Shown here: positions 1 through 7,980 of the stretch, in pieces
Position numbering within the stretch: position 1 is the first letter of the stretch
Layout: each line of letters opens with the position of its first letter
From: Thermodesulfobacteriota bacterium
Lineage (GTDB): Bacteria > Desulfobacterota > QYQD01
Assembly: GCA_031082315.1 (NCBI GenBank)
Contig: JAVHLC010000013.1
Span: 1,515-65,514 of the forward strand
Length of the DNA: 64,000 bases
Reading direction: 5' to 3'
Notes under the pieces: model-generated
What the model saw: only the letters and a program-made list of their open reading frames with translations
Database searches by the model: none
Told to the model about the DNA's origin: nothing
Position numbers and translations under genes: made by a program

Positions 1-5
1 AAAAA

Positions 6-21
6 TGGAACTATTTTTCCA
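6..21. promoter_or_regulatory. Palindromic operator candidate, copy 1
   Basis: TGGAA-CTATTT-TTCCA is an inverted repeat about 110 bp upstream of the sigma-54 promoter, a normal distance for an enhancer-binding activator. The matching site in copy 2 has longer arms. A PrsR-type regulator is the inferred ligand; no such gene is in the window. Confidence 0.55.
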
Positions 22-125
22 CTAAAGAGAAAATCTTTTCCATTCAGTCAAAAAATGATCTGCCGCCGTGTACGCTAACTATCCGTAAATAATATATTTT
101 TTATTTTAAAAAGTCTTTATGCATC

Positions 126-141
126 TGGCATACAAATTGCT
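126..141 (+). promoter_or_regulatory. Sigma-54 (-24/-12) promoter of PEP-CTERM gene 1
   Basis: TGGCAT-N5-TTGCT matches the RpoN consensus TGGCAC-N5-TTGCW with GG and GC at the required spacing. It is conserved in the second copy, and the start codon follows 63 bp downstream. The AT-rich tract between operator and promoter could help DNA looping. Confidence 0.8.
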
Positions 142-204
142 AATAATTGAGTTACAATTTGAAGAATGGTCTGAGAAATTTTAAATGGAAGGAGGTGAAA
201 AAGA

Positions 205-1080
205 ATGAAAAAGCTCTTGATGTTTTTGTGCGTCGTGTCCCTCGTAGCGCTTTGGGCTCCGGCATTTGCTTTGACGGTAACGCCGCTGGACAGCGCCACT
301 AATTTAGCCCAAAGTCTTGTGGGGCCGGGGGTCACAATATCGAATGTTACTTATACGGGAGCAAACGCTGCATCGGGATATTTTACGGGTGGCCTTGCCG
401 CTGGAATCGGCATTCAAAGCGGTATTGTCTTGACCTCTGGGTACGCTTCCCACCTGGATGGCACATCTAATACTTCAGACAGCATAACAGGTGCTAATGG
501 TTTAGCGGGTTCCAGCATGCTCAATGCTTTGATCCCTGGTTATACCACATATGATGCCACCACTCTGGAGTTTGACTTCGTGAGCGCCGGGAACTCAGCT
601 TATTTCAACTATGTCTTTGGTTCTGACGAGTATAATGAGTACGTTAATACAAGTTATAATGACGTGTTTGGCTTCTTTTTTAATGGAACGGCAGTTTCAG
701 ATAACGTGGCGCTCATTCCAGGGACATCGACAGCAGTTGCCATCAACAATGTAAACAACGGATCCAACTCTCTCTATTATAACGATAATGATCCTGGTGA
801 CCTATCTCCGATTCCATTTGCTTTTGAATATGACGGGTTTACCGACGTGTTTACAGCCAGCATACTAGGGCTGACTGCTGGGAATACATATCATCTGACA
901 TTGGCCATAGCAGATGCCGGTGATAGCGTTTTGGATTCCGGAGTTTTTTTACAGGCAAAAAGTTTTTCTCAAGATCCTGTGAACCCAGATGTTCCAGAGC
1001 CCGCGACCATGGTGTTGCTTGGTTCCGGTCTGGTTGGTCTGGCCGGGTTTGGACGGAAGAAGCTTTCCAAAAAAGTCTAA
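205..1080 (+). CDS. PEP-CTERM protein with choice-of-anchor L domain
   Basis: An exported protein of 291 residues. Residues 1-22 form a signal peptide, and the body (about 23-255) resembles the choice-of-anchor L domain, rich in Gly, Asn, Ser and Thr. The C-terminus has a PEP-CTERM sorting signal: VPEPATM, a hydrophobic stretch and a basic end (GRKKLSKKV). Family knowledge says an exosortase (EpsH/XrtA type) processes such proteins, usually with exopolysaccharide export; neither is in the window. A strong ribosome site (GGAGG) supports the start. The gene is followed by a terminator and preceded by a sigma-54 promoter region duplicated before the next gene. The ligand or surface role is unknown. 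Confidence 0.85.
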   Translation: MKKLLMFLCVVSLVALWAPAFALTVTPLDSATNLAQSLVGPGVTISNVTYTGANAASGYFTGGLAAGIGIQSGIVLTSGYASHLDGTSNTSDSITGANGLAGSSMLNALIPGYTTYDATTLEFDFVSAGNSAYFNYVFGSDEYNEYVNTSYNDVFGFFFNGTAVSDNVALIPGTSTAVAINNVNNGSNSLYYNDNDPGDLSPIPFAFEYDGFTDVFTASILGLTAGNTYHLTLAIADAGDSVLDSGVFLQAKSFSQDPVNPDVPEPATMVLLGSGLVGLAGFGRKKLSKKV

Positions 1081-1100
1081 AAAGAGATAATCAAAAAAAC

Positions 1101-1142
1101 CATAAAAGCCACCGCTGGGGAATCCCCAAGGTGGCTTTTATG
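1101..1142 (+). terminator. Rho-independent terminator after PEP-CTERM gene 1
   Basis: A perfect 13-bp stem (CATAAAAGCCACC with GGTGGCTTTTATG) encloses a smaller GGGG/CCCC pairing and is followed by a T-rich stretch. A close relative of this hairpin follows the second PEP-CTERM gene, so the duplicated unit includes both control region and terminator. Confidence 0.85.
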
Positions 1143-1480
1143 TTCTATTTACATTTTTTTAGTTTTTGGGGCAGCCATTTTATTGTACTAACCATCTTCG
1201 TAAGGTCTCATCGTCTAGATTAATTCCATCTATCTCCATAAGCTTCTCAGGTGCCGGCATTAGCCCAAATCCCGGGGCCTCGCATTTCCTCCCTTTGGAA
1301 AAGGGGGGACAGGAGGGATTTTTAAATAATGTTTTTTGCGCAAAAATCCTGTCTTAAAGGTCAGTTCAAATCATGGCGGTCAGGTGATTCATTCGCAGAT
1401 GGGCAGGGAGAACGCGGGGCGTCAGGACAGAAAAAATACAGGCAAGGGCAAAAAGAAGTGAAAAGGTGGTTTCCAAGAAA
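1143..1480. other. Intergenic stretch with one palindromic repeat
   Basis: I see no convincing gene here. Around 1284-1325 lies a palindrome built on CCCTTTGGAAAAGGGGG, which in one frame reads as PLEKGGQEGF. The same repeat family recurs inside the methyltransferase gene near 49.8 kb. The remainder, up to the operators at 1481, shows nothing recognisable. Confidence 0.6.
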
Positions 1481-1496
1481 GTGAAACTATTTTCAC
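1481..1496. promoter_or_regulatory. Upstream palindrome of tandem operator pair
   Basis: GTGAAA-CTAT-TTTCAC is a perfect inverted repeat. Its centre lies 21 bp, two helical turns, from the centre of the next palindrome, so two dimers could bind the same DNA face. Confidence 0.6.
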
Positions 1497-1499
1497 AAA

Positions 1500-1519
1500 A
1501 GTGGAACTATTTTTCCACT
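1500..1519. promoter_or_regulatory. Downstream palindrome of tandem operator pair
   Basis: AGTGGAA-CTATTT-TTCCACT has perfect 7-bp arms. It corresponds to 6-21 in copy 1 and lies about 105 bp upstream of the -24 element. It is a likely enhancer site for a sigma-54 activator. Confidence 0.6.
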
Positions 1520-1621
1520 AAAGAGAAAATCTTTTCCATTCAGTCAAAAAATGATCCGCCGCCGTGTACGCTAACTATCCGTAAATAATATATTTTTTAT
1601 TTTAAAAAGTCTTTGTGCATC

Positions 1622-1637
1622 TGGCATAAAAATTGCT
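1622..1637 (+). promoter_or_regulatory. Sigma-54 (-24/-12) promoter of PEP-CTERM gene 2
   Basis: TGGCAT-AAAAA-TTGCT has the RpoN spacing. The spacer differs from copy 1 while both recognition elements are kept, as expected for a functional site. Confidence 0.8.
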
Positions 1638-1706
1638 AAATTATTGAAGCACAATTCACTTTGAAGATATGATTCTGGGAAATTTTAAATAGGAGGAGGT
1701 GAGAAG

Positions 1707-2294
1707 ATGAAAAAGATAATATTATTAATCGCTTTTGGAGTAATGTTGGTATTTGTAAGTGTCGCCCTCGCAGCTCCTGTCACAGATACTATCCAGGCTC
1801 CTACTGGATATTTTGTGCCTACAGATGCGCAAAAGTATGATGATCCGTATTATCGCTGGTATGGCGAGGATTGGGGCTGGACACACAACGCCATTGGCGG
1901 GACCATTACATCTGCATCTTTGAATATCAGTGCATTTGATGTGGATTATGACTATGGTGAGCGGGATGAGATTTTCGTTTGGGACAGTGATTTATCGTCT
2001 TGGTCCTCGCTAGGGTATTTGACTGGTGTAAACGATACCTGGTCTTATGCGACATTTACCTTGGGATCGGATTTTTTCGATGAGATTGCCGCTGGTCTTC
2101 AAGTTTCTATGGTAATAGATACCACTGCTGCTGGGTGGGCGGTTACGCTTGCCAAATCAGTTCTTTCAGTCGATGGCGGTGTGTTACCTGATCCTAATCC
2201 CAATCCTGTCCCCGAACCCTGTACCATGATTCTTTTCGGTACCGGTATAGCGGGAGCTGCAGGCTTCTTGAGAAAGAGGAGTAAGAAAAGCTAG
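1707..2294 (+). CDS. PEP-CTERM sorting-domain protein
   Basis: An exported protein of 195 residues. It has a signal peptide (about 1-23, ending ALA-AP), a middle region rich in Asp, Trp, Tyr and Ser that I cannot assign to a named domain, a Pro-rich linker (DPNPNPNP), and a PEP-CTERM signal (VPEPCTM, hydrophobic stretch, RKRSKKS). The tail is similar to that of the first PEP-CTERM gene but the body is unrelated. The ribosome site is GGAGGAGG. Inferred to be exosortase-processed and co-regulated with gene 1 through the shared sigma-54 region. Confidence 0.82.
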   Translation: MKKIILLIAFGVMLVFVSVALAAPVTDTIQAPTGYFVPTDAQKYDDPYYRWYGEDWGWTHNAIGGTITSASLNISAFDVDYDYGERDEIFVWDSDLSSWSSLGYLTGVNDTWSYATFTLGSDFFDEIAAGLQVSMVIDTTAAGWAVTLAKSVLSVDGGVLPDPNPNPVPEPCTMILFGTGIAGAAGFLRKRSKKS

Positions 2295-2344
2295 TGTCCT
2301 GTTTGGTTTGTTCTGTTTATTAAAAAAAAGATAATCAAAAACCA

Positions 2345-2383
2345 TACAAAGCCACCTCGGGGAAATCCCCAGGGTGGCTTTTA
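2345..2383. terminator. Bidirectional terminator between PEP-CTERM gene 2 and dinB
   Basis: AAAGCCACC (2348-2356) pairs with GGTGGCTTT (2373-2381) around an inner GGGG/CCCC stem. It lies between convergent genes with a poly-A tract on the left and a T-rich stretch on the right, so it can serve both strands. Confidence 0.75.
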
Positions 2384-2387
2384 TGTT

Positions 2388-3545
2388 CTATTTACACTGC
2401 TGGTGAAGTAGCCCCCGTTTTATCATCCCTGGCCCAAGTTTTTCCCGGATACGGTCAATGGCATGATCGACCCGTTCCAGTTTTTCCATCTCTTTTTCCA
2501 GGCCGGGGAGGAGAGAATATTGCTGCCCCCCGCCAAAATTGGAAACGGCGAGTCCGATCAAACGCACGGACATCTTCAGATTATACCGTTCCAGAAGCAT
2601 AACGGCGGTGTCATAGAGGATTTTAGTCGCACACGTGGCCTCTTTAAGGCTGTGGCTTCTGGTTACCAGGGTAAAGTCGCTGTGTTTCAGCTTTAAGGTT
2701 ATGGTCCGCCCTTTTAAACCATGCCTGCGCAGCCGTTCCCCTGCCTCTTCTGCCTGTGACAGGAGCTGCTTCTTAAGGGTATTAATATCGGTTGTGTCCT
2801 CGGGGAGGGTATCTTCGCTGCCCATGGATTTGGCCGGGCTGGAAGGGATAACCGGTGAATCGTCGATCCCCTGGGCCAATTCCACCAGGCGCAGGCCATA
2901 CTTGCCGAATTTTCTTTCCAATACCCCGGGCGGGACGCTCAGAATATCAGAAACGATGCGGATTCCCAGCCCTCGGAGCGTCTCTTCAGATTTGGGGCCG
3001 ACACCGGGCAGTTTACCGCCCGGCAGGTCTTTCAAAAAACTCTGCACTTCTTCCGGTACGATCGTCAGCCCGTCAGGCTTTTGCAGGTCAGAGGCTATCT
3101 TGGCCAGAAACTTATTGGGGGCAATGCCAATAGAACAGGTCAGAGAGGTCTCTGCCCATATTCTTTCTTTGATCTTACGGGCTACCCGGATACAGTCACC
3201 GTGCAGCCTTTCCGTGCCGGTGAGATCGACAAAGGCCTCGTCTATGGATACCTGCTCGACAAGCGGCGATACGGCCTCCAGCACGGCCATCATCTTTTGT
3301 GATACCTCCTGATACCTTTCCATCCTGACCGGTAGAAAGATACCCTGCGGGCAGCGCCTTTTGGCCTCGAAGATGGGCATGGCCGACCGCACACCGTATT
3401 TCCGGGCCTCGTAAGAGGCGGTAGAGACGACGCCTCGTTTTGCGCCGCCCACGATGACCGGTTTGCCCTTAAGCGCGGGATTATCGGCCTGCTCTACCGC
3501 GGCAAAAAAGGCGTCCATATCCATGTGCAGGATAGTGCGTGACAT
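2388..3545 (-). CDS. dinB: DNA polymerase IV (Y-family)
   Basis: An error-prone translesion polymerase, 385 residues, the usual family length. The N-terminus holds the first catalytic motif (HMDMDAFFAAVE, Asp9 and Asp11 region), and SIDEAFVDLTG near 100-110 supplies Asp102/Glu103. Helix-hairpin-helix thumb sequences (PGVGPKSEETLRGLG) follow, then the little-finger domain. The C-terminus (LLHQQCK) does not look like the canonical beta-clamp peptide. It is monocistronic with repeat-filled DNA upstream, and I see no clear LexA box. Confidence 0.95.
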   Translation of the reverse strand: MSRTILHMDMDAFFAAVEQADNPALKGKPVIVGGAKRGVVSTASYEARKYGVRSAMPIFEAKRRCPQGIFLPVRMERYQEVSQKMMAVLEAVSPLVEQVSIDEAFVDLTGTERLHGDCIRVARKIKERIWAETSLTCSIGIAPNKFLAKIASDLQKPDGLTIVPEEVQSFLKDLPGGKLPGVGPKSEETLRGLGIRIVSDILSVPPGVLERKFGKYGLRLVELAQGIDDSPVIPSSPAKSMGSEDTLPEDTTDINTLKKQLLSQAEEAGERLRRHGLKGRTITLKLKHSDFTLVTRSHSLKEATCATKILYDTAVMLLERYNLKMSVRLIGLAVSNFGGGQQYSLLPGLEKEMEKLERVDHAIDRIREKLGPGMIKRGLLHQQCK

Positions 3546-3770
3546 TTTTTATTTATTCGCTCCTAACGCGGATATGTCGAAGGCGTAGAACTAAAAGGGC
3601 TTGCTAGAATTTCAAATGCCAAAATCCAAATGCCAAATCACTTTCAAATGACTAAATGCCAAAGTCGGGCCTTCAGCCTTCAGCTTTTGGGCTTTGACAT
3701 TTGACATTCATTTGAAATTTGAAATTTGTCATTCTTTTTGGCTTTCAGCCTCGATCTTTGAGCTTCATTT
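3546..3770. repeat. AT-rich palindromic intergenic repeat
   Basis: No gene is visible. The stretch is full of short related words (caaatgccaaa, tttgaaatttgaaattt, gacatttgacatt) that form a large imperfect inverted repeat, and cttcagccttcagctttt, a second dispersed family. Related stretches occur at 24281-24312 and 29221-29440. Confidence 0.6.
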
Positions 3771-4061
3771 TCACTTTCCCCCTGCGGTTCTCTTTCTCTT
3801 CCGTCGGTCGAGCACCTCGGCCAGAATCGGTAAAAGCAGCAGTCCCCCAGGCAGGAGCAAGATGGATAAGGCGGGTATCCTTTTGGCGAGACGGGCAAAG
3901 TGTTTCTTCATGGCGGCCAGATCTTCCTCTGTCCACCTGGCGTGCGTACCTTTCATAAGGATACCCATAAGATTCTGAGCCTGGAGGACTTCATTCAGTA
4001 TCTCGTCCCGGTACCTTAAAAAAGTAGCCTTAGTCTCTGACTTGAGATCTTTTAGATGCAT
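3771..4061 (-). CDS. Small LETM1-like membrane-associated protein
   Basis: A 96-residue protein. It has a helical, charged N-terminal half, then WTEEDLAAMKKHFARLAKR and a hydrophobic segment (SILLLPGGLLLLPILAEVL) ending in a strongly basic tail. The helix-plus-Pro/Gly hydrophobic pattern resembles the bacterial LETM1-like ribosome-binding family; function in bacteria is not established. I chose the ATG seven bases after the der stop codon, so the gene is probably co-transcribed with der. A longer reading would overlap der without a better start. Confidence 0.6.
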   Translation of the reverse strand: MHLKDLKSETKATFLRYRDEILNEVLQAQNLMGILMKGTHARWTEEDLAAMKKHFARLAKRIPALSILLLPGGLLLLPILAEVLDRRKRKRTAGGK

Positions 4062-4068
4062 AATAAGA

Positions 4069-5412
4069 CTATGTCTTCTTTTTGCCCCCGGGACGTTCGC
4101 TTTTTTCGCGGCGCCGTAGGATAAGCCGGAGCGGACACCGGTCAAAGGCGAACTTCTCGCGTAGTTGATTGATAAGGTAGCGTTCGTAGGAAAAATGGAT
4201 GGACTCCGGGTAATTGCTGAAGACCACAAAGGTAGGCGGCTTTATCCCGGTCTGGGTCATATAGTATAACTTGACGCGGCGCCCGTTTCGGAGAGGCGGT
4301 TCGTGATGAGCGAGGATTTCCTTGAGGGCCTGGTTAACCTTACCGGTGGAGATGCGGGCAGTGTATTGTTCATATACCTTGTCCACAGACTTTAGTATGC
4401 TGTTAACCCGATAACCGCTCAGGGCAGAGATTTTCAACACCGGGGCATAGGCCGTAAAAGGCACGGCCACAGTAATATCCTCCATGAGCTTTTTCTTACG
4501 CTTCTCATCATCCTTCACCAGATCCCACTTATTAATTGCTATAATACAGCCCTTGTGATTATCCGAGACATAGCCAAGGATGTGGGTATCCTGCTCGGTA
4601 ATCCCTTCTACGGCGTCAACAAGCACAATGGCCACGTCGCACTCCGCCAGGCTCTTTAATGCCTTTAGAATGCTGTACTTTTCCAAACGATGGCTGATAC
4701 GCCCCTTCTTCCTTATTCCGGCGGTATCGATCAGTCGGTATTTTGTCCCACCCCTTTCCAGGATAGTGTCCACGGAATCACGCGTGGTACCGGCCACCTC
4801 GGTCACCAGCATCCTTTCTTCGCCCAGCAACCTGTTAACCAGCGAAGATTTGCCCACGTTCGGCCGCCCCAGTATGGCCATCCGTATAACTTCCGGCCCG
4901 GCATCTGCAGCGCTCTCCGTAGGAATGTGAGCAACAAGCTCATCCAAAAAATCCCTGATGCCATAACCATGTTCAGCCGAAACCCCATAAATGTGATCCA
5001 CGCCGAGCTGGTAAAAATCTAAGAGGAGGTCCTCCTTTTCCAGACTGTCTATCTTGTTTGCCACGTAGAACACCGGCTTTTCTATCTTCCGCAGGCGATC
5101 GACGGCTTCATAATCGGTAGCCGTAAGTTCCTCCCGTCCGTCCATGAGAAAGATAATGGCATCGGCCTCTTCCATGGCCATGGTGGTCTGCTCCTGCATC
5201 CTTGAGACCAGTTTATCATCTCCGGCCGGTTCGAATCCGCCCGTGTCAACCAGGACAAACTGTTTTCCTTCCCAGGTAACCTCACCGTAATTCCGATCTC
5301 TCGTCACCCCCGGTGTGGAGTCAACGATAGCCCTCCGGCTGTGCGTCAGGCGGTTAAAAAAGGTTGATTTACCGGTATTTGGCCGGCCTACAATAGCCAC
5401 TAGAAAAGGCAT
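4069..5412 (-). CDS. der: Ribosome biogenesis GTPase Der (EngA)
   Basis: A tandem GTPase for 50S ribosomal subunit assembly, 447 residues. Two G domains are visible: GRPNTGKS (9-16) with DTPG-type switch (DSTPGVTRD) and NKID; and GRPNVGKS with DTAG and NKWD in the second half. The C-terminal KH-like domain follows, ending in a basic tail. It precedes the LETM1-like gene and follows the sugar-kinase gene by 10 bp in the same direction, suggesting one transcript. Confidence 0.97.
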   Translation of the reverse strand: MPFLVAIVGRPNTGKSTFFNRLTHSRRAIVDSTPGVTRDRNYGEVTWEGKQFVLVDTGGFEPAGDDKLVSRMQEQTTMAMEEADAIIFLMDGREELTATDYEAVDRLRKIEKPVFYVANKIDSLEKEDLLLDFYQLGVDHIYGVSAEHGYGIRDFLDELVAHIPTESAADAGPEVIRMAILGRPNVGKSSLVNRLLGEERMLVTEVAGTTRDSVDTILERGGTKYRLIDTAGIRKKGRISHRLEKYSILKALKSLAECDVAIVLVDAVEGITEQDTHILGYVSDNHKGCIIAINKWDLVKDDEKRKKKLMEDITVAVPFTAYAPVLKISALSGYRVNSILKSVDKVYEQYTARISTGKVNQALKEILAHHEPPLRNGRRVKLYYMTQTGIKPPTFVVFSNYPESIHFSYERYLINQLREKFAFDRCPLRLILRRREKSERPGGKKKT

Positions 5413-5422
5413 GAATACCTCA

Positions 5423-6421
5423 TTAGATATGATTTACTACCTGGCGTAGTTTCTGGAAAGAAACAAATATCTCCCGGTCCAGGATATTTTTCAAGTTCTT
5501 TACCGCCACCGGGATATACGGCTCGAAAAAGGATTTTTTCTTTACCCGGGTCAGGAAACCAAAGGCCCCCAGCACCTGCAGGGCCCGTTGCAGGGCTATA
5601 TACCAGAAATGATGCCGGAAGTCTTCTTCATTAATCCGCTGCTGGATTTTCATCCTGCGAAGATAGGTCTCAAACAATGACTCTCTCATATCATCCGGCA
5701 GGTCAACGTAGGGATCAAAGAGAAGAGAGGCCAGGTCATAGGCCGGGGGGCCGAGGCGTCCGCCCTGAAAGTCTATTAACCGCAGCCGCCCCTTATAGAC
5801 CATGAGATTCCTTGACTGGAAATCACGATGGAGAAAGAGGGTAGGGTGTTGTTCACCGGCCAGGTCAGCCAGCCTTTCAAAATCCGGGGCCAGTTCATCC
5901 CGTGTGATCTCCAGCCCCAGGTAGCCCTGTAAGAAGGCCTGCAGGAAATAGCCGGACTCCCGTTCCAACATAAGCCTTCGGTCATAAACAGGCGTATCAA
6001 AACAATACCGGGTATCAAACCCCTCGGCCCCTCTTACTTGCATGTTCACCAGGATATCCACGGCCTCCAGATACCACCTTTCCGTCGCTCCGGTATTGTT
6101 TTCTTCCCTGACGGCTCGCTCAAGATGCGCATCCCCCAGGTCTTCCATGATGATGGCCCCGGTGGTCCGGTCATAACCGTAGATAACCGGTGTGGGGATA
6201 CCCTTTGCGGCCAGATGCCGGCCTATGTAATGATAGGCCTCGCTTTCCTTAAGGTGCAGGGGGTCTTTACTCTCAGGCAGGACAACTATGAGCGATCCTT
6301 TAGACCCGGAGATACGATAAAAAGGGCGGTTAGAACCGTCGCCGGTGAGCATTATAAGGTCCGGCGCTACCCCTTCGTTCGTAATCAGAGAAAGATAAGG
6401 TTTTATAATATCCTGTAACAC
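5423..6421 (-). CDS. AmgK-like aminoglycoside-phosphotransferase-fold sugar kinase
   Basis: A 332-residue kinase of the APH/choline kinase fold. It has an N-lobe with GDGSNRPFYRI, the catalytic loop LHRDFQSRNLMV (H-D-N pattern) and metal-binding LIDFQGGRLGP. Its neighbour 3 bp upstream encodes a MurU-type nucleotidyltransferase. In Pseudomonas the AmgK/MurU pair turns MurNAc or GlcNAc into UDP-sugars for peptidoglycan recycling, so that role is inferred from family plus adjacency. Substrate specificity is not proven by the sequence; a lipopolysaccharide sugar is an alternative. Confidence 0.75.
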   Translation of the reverse strand: MLQDIIKPYLSLITNEGVAPDLIMLTGDGSNRPFYRISGSKGSLIVVLPESKDPLHLKESEAYHYIGRHLAAKGIPTPVIYGYDRTTGAIIMEDLGDAHLERAVREENNTGATERWYLEAVDILVNMQVRGAEGFDTRYCFDTPVYDRRLMLERESGYFLQAFLQGYLGLEITRDELAPDFERLADLAGEQHPTLFLHRDFQSRNLMVYKGRLRLIDFQGGRLGPPAYDLASLLFDPYVDLPDDMRESLFETYLRRMKIQQRINEEDFRHHFWYIALQRALQVLGAFGFLTRVKKKSFFEPYIPVAVKNLKNILDREIFVSFQKLRQVVNHI

Positions 6422-6424
6422 CGC

Positions 6425-7336
6425 TTAATCCTGTGGAAAGACGCCGTGTACCACGGTATTGACGATCCGGCTGTTGGCCTTTATTTGGGCCCCCTCCCAG
6501 ACTACGGACTGCGTCAGGTGTGTATAAGGCTCCACAGAGACCCGGTCGCCCAGGGAGACCCAATCTGTAAACTCCACGCCTTCGGCTATGGAGACATCCT
6601 CCCCCAGACAAAAGGGAGAGTCACACGGCAGAAGGTCATCTATCCCTTTCACCCGGCCGCTTAATAAATCGCCATGGAGCGACAGATAGGCCTCTGTCGT
6701 CCCGATGTCCGTCCAATAGTGGCCGCTAACCCTGAAGGCGCCCAGCTTTGCGCCCTTTGAGATAAGGGCGCGATAGGCATCCAGTATATCATAATAGACC
6801 CCTTCGGGGATAAGAGAAAGGACATCCGGATTTATCACATGGATGCCGGTAAAGGCCATCCGGCCGTCCGGACGAGAGCTAAAGCCCTTTATATAATCCC
6901 GGTCGTCAACCAGGACACTGTTGTATTTCGGGTAGTGGTGGAGCGACATGGTCGCCGTATTGCCTGAAGCGATATGGAAACTATAGACCGCCCTTAAGTC
7001 TATGGTAGTAAATATATCCCCATTGATTACCAGGAAGGGTGCGTCATCTAAAAAACGTTTGGCATTTCTGATTCCGCCGCCTGTACCCATGATAACATTC
7101 TCGTGAAGGACGTGGGCAGTAATTCCCGAGAGATTATATTTTTCAAGGAATGCCGCAATCTGATCGCCCAGGTGATGGGTATTGACCGCTATCTCAGTCA
7201 CCCCGGCACGCCGGAGCTGCTCAATTATTATTGCCAGAAGAGGTTTATTGAGGACCGGGAAAAGGGGCTTGGGCTTAAGGAGAGTGAGCGGCTTTAAGCG
7301 TGTACCAAACCCGGCTGCCAGAATCATGGCCTTCAT
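6425..7336 (-). CDS. MurU-like sugar-1-phosphate nucleotidyltransferase
   Basis: A 303-residue nucleotidyltransferase. The N-terminus has the signature AAGFGTRLKPLTLLKPKPL, with the GxGTRxxPxTxxxPKP nucleotide-binding loop, and NGDIF provides the metal-binding Asp. A left-handed helix-type C-terminal stretch (hexapeptide-like turns from about residue 245) follows. With the adjacent kinase it likely makes NDP-activated amino sugar. It is longer than minimal MurU, so mannose- or glucose-1-phosphate nucleotidyltransferase activity cannot be excluded. Confidence 0.75.
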   Translation of the reverse strand: MKAMILAAGFGTRLKPLTLLKPKPLFPVLNKPLLAIIIEQLRRAGVTEIAVNTHHLGDQIAAFLEKYNLSGITAHVLHENVIMGTGGGIRNAKRFLDDAPFLVINGDIFTTIDLRAVYSFHIASGNTATMSLHHYPKYNSVLVDDRDYIKGFSSRPDGRMAFTGIHVINPDVLSLIPEGVYYDILDAYRALISKGAKLGAFRVSGHYWTDIGTTEAYLSLHGDLLSGRVKGIDDLLPCDSPFCLGEDVSIAEGVEFTDWVSLGDRVSVEPYTHLTQSVVWEGAQIKANSRIVNTVVHGVFPQD

Positions 7337-7650
7337 ATTATCTCTTGAGCTGTCGGCTTTCAGCCATCAGCGGTCAGCCTTTAACGCTCGACGTTCGAGT
7401 TGTTTTATTAGAAAAACCGTAACTACTCAGCCGCCGATCTACGCCGATCATCACTGATATTTTTTCTTTTATTATCATATACAAATCTTTATGAATCCTG
7501 GTTTTCTGCCTCAAAACTTCTAAAAATAATATCTGTGATTTTTTTGTATTTAAACCTATCTGCGTTCATCTGTGTGAATCTGTGGCTGAATAGTTACGAA
7601 AAACCAGGATGGCGGGTATAAAGTGGGGGTTGGAATCCATGAACCGAAGT
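7337..7650. repeat. Inverted-repeat element between tat and murU genes
   Basis: No gene is seen. The arms at 7411-7445 and about 7558-7605 are imperfect inverted copies (aaaaaccgtaactactcagcc against the reverse of ggctgaatagttacgaaaaa), about 195 bp end to end. Left of it lies a cluster of ctttcagccatcagcggtcagc words, a family scattered through the window. Confidence 0.7.
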
Positions 7651-7953
7651 TTAAGCCTTTAATTTGTCAATACTCTCCTTTACTTCACGTGCTTCCTTCA
7701 CTCCGGGGAGATCGCCCACGGCCCTTTCCAGGGGATTCTGGTCCCTCACCGCAGTTGTATCTTGTTTTGTCTTATTATCTGTCTGTTCAGAGAGAAGCCC
7801 TTTGCTATCTTCTTCGATATCATTCAGGCCTTTTTTAAAGGAACGAATCCCTTTCCCCAGGTCCCGGCCAATTTCCGGAAGTCTTTTGGCCCCGAAGATA
7901 AAAAAAGCGACGATCAAAATAATTATAAGCTCTTGCGTCCCTAAGCCAAACAT
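7651..7953 (-). CDS. TatA/TatB-like twin-arginine translocase subunit
   Basis: A 100-residue protein with one N-terminal membrane helix (about 5-21, starting GTQELIIILIVAFFIFG), the AKRLPEIGRDLGKGIRSFKKG hinge and amphipathic helix typical of the family, and a charged soluble tail. I start at the ATG at 7953 because GAGGAGG sits just upstream; nine more upstream codons would be open but lack support. The tail length lies between TatA and TatB. A second TatA-like gene is immediately upstream, and no tatC is in the window. Confidence 0.85.
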   Translation of the reverse strand: MFGLGTQELIIILIVAFFIFGAKRLPEIGRDLGKGIRSFKKGLNDIEEDSKGLLSEQTDNKTKQDTTAVRDQNPLERAVGDLPGVKEAREVKESIDKLKA

Positions 7954-7980
7954 ACCTAGCCTCCTCGCCGCTGGAGCCAC

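Larger units (their letters stand above)
1..141 (+). repeat. Direct repeat copy 1: PEP-CTERM control region
   Basis: This stretch matches 1497-1637 with only four differences by eye (positions 5, 56, 119 and 133). It carries a palindrome at its left end and a sigma-54 promoter at its right end. The similarity fades between the promoter and the start codon and is not obvious in the coding regions. It may start before the window edge, since the second copy has another palindrome further upstream. Confidence 0.9.
1497..1637 (+). repeat. Direct repeat copy 2: PEP-CTERM control region
   Basis: This is the second copy of the segment at 1-141, about 97% identical by eye. It ends with the sigma-54 promoter of the second PEP-CTERM gene. 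Confidence 0.9.

Noticed and set aside
1166-1357. Open frame of 63 codons between the PEP-CTERM genes
   Set aside because: No ribosome site, and its end reads through the PLEKGG palindromic repeat; coding is not credible.
2463-3312. Overlapping plus-strand frames opposite dinB
   Set aside because: They lie antisense to a clear polymerase gene and have the composition of shadow frames.
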